A stretch of DNA of 7,743 bases from Bacillota bacterium (GTDB taxonomy: Bacteria > Bacillota > Clostridia > Lachnospirales > Lachnospiraceae), in the NCBI GenBank assembly GCA_023428885.1, contig JAEYWQ010000036.1, positions 1 through 7,743 of the forward strand, in the 5' to 3' direction. Below are positions 5,734 through 7,743 of the stretch, piece after piece; position 1 is the stretch's first letter; the number at the start of each line of letters is the position of its first letter. The translations under genes and the position numbers were made by a program. The notes under the pieces were generated by a model that saw only the letters and a list, made by a program, of their open reading frames with translations, was not told the origin of the DNA and ran no database searches.

Positions 5734-5767
5734 TATGAAAAAAGTGATAGCATTTTTATGGTCATAG

Positions 5768-5776
5768 TGTTATAAT
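5768..5776 (+). promoter_or_regulatory. pnp promoter, extended -10
   Basis: TGT-TATAAT (5768-5776) is a perfect -10 hexamer with the TG extension. No good -35 is present at 16-18 bases upstream, which is tolerated in extended -10 promoters. Transcription would begin near 5783, leaving a leader of about 130 nt before pnp. Confidence 0.65.
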
Positions 5777-5826
5777 TTAGATATGTGAGGTTAAAACTCA
5801 TAGAAGGAAGAGTGGAGAGTGAATAA

Positions 5827-5878
5827 CCGAGACTTCTGAAAAGATCATTAGTCCTAGTGGTTTTTTCAGTTGTTTCGG
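5827..5878 (+). promoter_or_regulatory. Long stem-loop in the pnp leader
   Basis: CCGAGAC (5827-5833) pairs with GTTTCGG (5872-5878). After a TT/TT internal loop, CTGAAAAGATCA (5836-5847) pairs with TGGTTTTTTCAG (5858-5869), using a few G-U pairs, around loop TTAGTCCTAG. That gives 19 pairs in all. It ends 36 bases before the start codon and is not followed by a T-run. The placement resembles the E. coli pnp leader hairpin, which RNase III cuts and through which PNPase represses itself. The same role here is inference. Confidence 0.65.
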
Positions 5879-5914
5879 GTTCTCCACATAAAAATATTAA
5901 AGGAGACAAAATAT

Positions 5915-7743
5915 ATGTACAAAAGTTTTTCAATGGAACTCGCTGGAAGAACACTTACTGTGGATGTAAATCGAGTTGCAGCACAAGCAAATGGAGCTGT
6001 TCTTATGCACTATGGAGATACCGTAGTATTATCGACAGCAACGGCTTCCGACAAGCCAAGAGATGGAATCGACTTCTTCCCATTAAGCGTTGAATATGAA
6101 GAGAAATTATACGCTGTAGGTAAGATTCCTGGAGGTTTTAATAAGAGAGAAGGAAAAGCAAGTGAGAATGCGATCTTAACCTCTCGTGTTATTGACCGTC
6201 CAATGCGTCCTTTGTTCCCAAAGGATTATAGAAATGACGTTACATTAAACAATTTAGTTATGTCAGTGGATCCAGATTGTAGCCCAGAATTAACAGCAAT
6301 GTTAGGTTCTGCAATTTCAGTAGCTATCTCTGACATTCCTTTTGATGGCCCATGTGCTACCACACAGGTAGGTCTTGTAAATGGTGAGTTTGTATTTAAT
6401 CCTAATGCAGCACAAAAAGCTGTTTCTGATTTACAATTAACCGTAGCATCCACCAAGGATAAGGTAATTATGATTGAAGCTGGTGCCAATGAAGTTCCAG
6501 AGGATAAGATGATTGATGCGATCTATGCTGCTCATGCTGTGAATCAACAGGTAATTGAATTTATCGATAAGATTGTGTCAGAGTGCGGTAAAGAAAAACA
6601 TGGTTATGTAAGCTGTGAGATCCCTGAAGATATGTTTGCTGCAATTAAGGCTATTGTAACTCCAGAAGAGATGGAAGTAGCAGTATTTACCGATGTAAAG
6701 CAAGTAAGAGAAGAGAATATTCGTAATATCAAGGACAAACTAGCAGAAGCTTTCGCTGAGGAGCATCCAGAATGGTTATCCTTAATTGATGAAGCAGTTT
6801 ATAAATACCAGAAGAAGACAGTTCGTAAGATGATCTTAAAGGATCACAAGCGTCCAGACGGTAGAAAGATTGATGAGATCCGTCGTTTGGCTGCAGAAAT
6901 TGACTTACTTCCTAGAGTTCATGGTTCTGGTATGTTTACCCGTGGTCAAACTCAGATCTTAACAGTAACTACCTTAGCTCCATTGTCGGATGCTCAAAGA
7001 ATTGATGGTTTAGATGAAGCAGAAACTTCTAAGAGATATATGCATCACTATAACTTCCCATCCTACTCTGTTGGTGAGACAAAACCAAGCAGAGGCCCAG
7101 GACGTCGTGAAATCGGTCACGGTGCTTTAGCTGAGAAAGCTTTAGTTCCAGTACTTCCTTCCGAAGCTGAGTTCCCATATGCAATCCGTACTGTATCTGA
7201 GACTATGGAATCCAATGGTTCAACTTCCCAGGCAAGTATCTGTGCTTCCACCTTATCTTTAATGGCAGCTGGTGTTCCTATCAAGAAAGCGGTTGCTGGT
7301 ATCTCTTGTGGCTTAGTAACTGGTGATACAGATGATGATTACATCGTATTAACAGATATTCAAGGCTTAGAAGACTTCTTTGGAGATATGGACTTTAAGG
7401 TTGCTGGTACTCATGATGGTATTACAGCGATTCAGATGGATATTAAGATTCATGGTTTAACTAGACCTATCGTAGAAGAAGCGATTAGAAACACTAAGAT
7501 TGCAAGAGAGTATATCTTGAATGAAGTTATGACTCCTGTAATTGCAGAGCCTAGAGCTGAAGTTGGCAAGTATGCTCCTAAGATCGTTCAGATTCAGATT
7601 GATCCAGCTAAGATTGGCGATGTAGTTGGTCAAAGAGGTAAGACAATCAATGCAATCATCGATCAGACAGGTGTTAAGATTGATATCTCTGATGAAGGTG
7701 CAGTATCTGTTTGTGGTACTGATGCTGAAGCTATGGATAGAGC
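5915..7743 (+). CDS. pnp: Polyribonucleotide nucleotidyltransferase (PNPase), 3' end cut by window edge
   Basis: PNPase is a trimeric 3'-to-5' phosphorolytic exoribonuclease central to mRNA decay. The frame is open for 609 codons to the window end; the family is about 700 residues, so the rest of the KH domain and the S1 domain lie beyond. The first RNase PH-like domain contains FNKREGKASE (75-84) and LTSRVIDRPMRPLFP. An all-helical linker follows. The catalytic second RNase PH domain has FTRGQTQ, GRREIGHGALA, the STS phosphate-site segment (436-438) and GLEDFFGDMDFK. In the last, D487, D493 and K495 correspond to the E. coli metal ligands D486, D492 and K494. The KH domain starts near 555 with GxxG loop GQRG (572-575). 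AGGAGA (5901-5906) sits 8 bases before ATG 5915. A strong extended -10 promoter and leader hairpin precede it. Confidence 0.97.
   Translation, partial: MYKSFSMELAGRTLTVDVNRVAAQANGAVLMHYGDTVVLSTATASDKPRDGIDFFPLSVEYEEKLYAVGKIPGGFNKREGKASENAILTSRVIDRPMRPLFPKDYRNDVTLNNLVMSVDPDCSPELTAMLGSAISVAISDIPFDGPCATTQVGLVNGEFVFNPNAAQKAVSDLQLTVASTKDKVIMIEAGANEVPEDKMIDAIYAAHAVNQQVIEFIDKIVSECGKEKHGYVSCEIPEDMFAAIKAIVTPEEMEVAVFTDVKQVREENIRNIKDKLAEAFAEEHPEWLSLIDEAVYKYQKKTVRKMILKDHKRPDGRKIDEIRRLAAEIDLLPRVHGSGMFTRGQTQILTVTTLAPLSDAQRIDGLDEAETSKRYMHHYNFPSYSVGETKPSRGPGRREIGHGALAEKALVPVLPSEAEFPYAIRTVSETMESNGSTSQASICASTLSLMAAGVPIKKAVAGISCGLVTGDTDDDYIVLTDIQGLEDFFGDMDFKVAGTHDGITAIQMDIKIHGLTRPIVEEAIRNTKIAREYILNEVMTPVIAEPRAEVGKYAPKIVQIQIDPAKIGDVVGQRGKTINAIIDQTGVKIDISDEGAVSVCGTDAEAMDR

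Noticed and set aside
5738..5758. folC terminator from the A-run/T-run pairing AAAAAAGTGATAGCATTTTT
   Set aside because: The stem is almost all A-T with a bulge and no T-run beyond it, so it is too weak to call.
5819..5839. Six-codon leader peptide (GTG to TGA) in the pnp leader
   Set aside because: It is too short to support, has only a loose purine-rich site before it, and shows no run of a regulatory amino acid.
5682..6489. Open frames at 5682-5954 (-), 5857-6093 (+) and 6226-6489 (-)
   Set aside because: They overlap the pnp promoter/leader or the pnp coding frame in other frames. The pnp frame is continuous and carries all family motifs.
7367..7399. PNPase active-site change: GDED of E. 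coli reads GLED
   Set aside because: The substituted residue is not one of the metal ligands; D487, D493 and K495 are retained, and as I recall this form is ordinary in clostridial PNPases.

Overview
The window is AT-rich chromosomal DNA with every gene on the + strand. It looks like a low-GC Firmicute of the Clostridia, most likely Lachnospiraceae. The reasons are the truB-ribF-...-rpsO-...-pnp housekeeping order, AGGAGG-type ribosome binding sites, an ECF-type folate transporter subunit under a tetrahydrofolate (THF) riboswitch, and clostridial protein features such as the GLEDFFGDMDFK active-site segment of PNPase. The species cannot be fixed from the sequence alone.

Layout: (1) 1-395, 3' end of truB (tRNA pseudouridine-55 synthase). 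(2) 461-1378, ribF (riboflavin kinase/FAD synthetase). (3) 1403-2794, a MocR/GabR-type regulator (GntR winged helix fused to an aminotransferase fold), in which the lysine that should hold PLP is an arginine. (4) 2960-3226, rpsO (ribosomal protein S15), with its own promoter and a strong terminator. (5) 3227-3694, a non-coding stretch packed with structure: two tandem hairpins and a GC-rich block, a promoter, a THF riboswitch, a candidate long-range Shine-Dalgarno sequestering helix and a large second hairpin. (6) 3695-4255, folT (folate-binding S component of an ECF transporter), followed by a compound hairpin terminator. (7) 4416-5687, folC (folylpolyglutamate/dihydrofolate synthase). (8) 5688-5914, a regulatory spacer with three tandem decamers, a consensus extended -10 promoter and a long leader hairpin. 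(9) 5915 to the window end, pnp (PNPase), open at its 3' end.

How the genes work together: truB, ribF, rpsO and pnp form a widely conserved translation/RNA-metabolism neighbourhood. Cofactor genes are interleaved: flavin synthesis (ribF), a PLP-type regulator, folate import (folT) and folate polyglutamylation (folC). FolT would bring folate in and FolC would trap it by adding glutamates. The riboswitch lets reduced folate adjust FolT synthesis.

I do not see a wholly new multi-gene system. The points most worth a second look are the arginine-substituted MocR protein, the folT leader in which 13 nt just after the aptamer can pair with the whole folT ribosome binding site, and the long hairpin in the pnp leader that resembles (by position, not sequence) the RNase III/PNPase autoregulation site of E. 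coli pnp.
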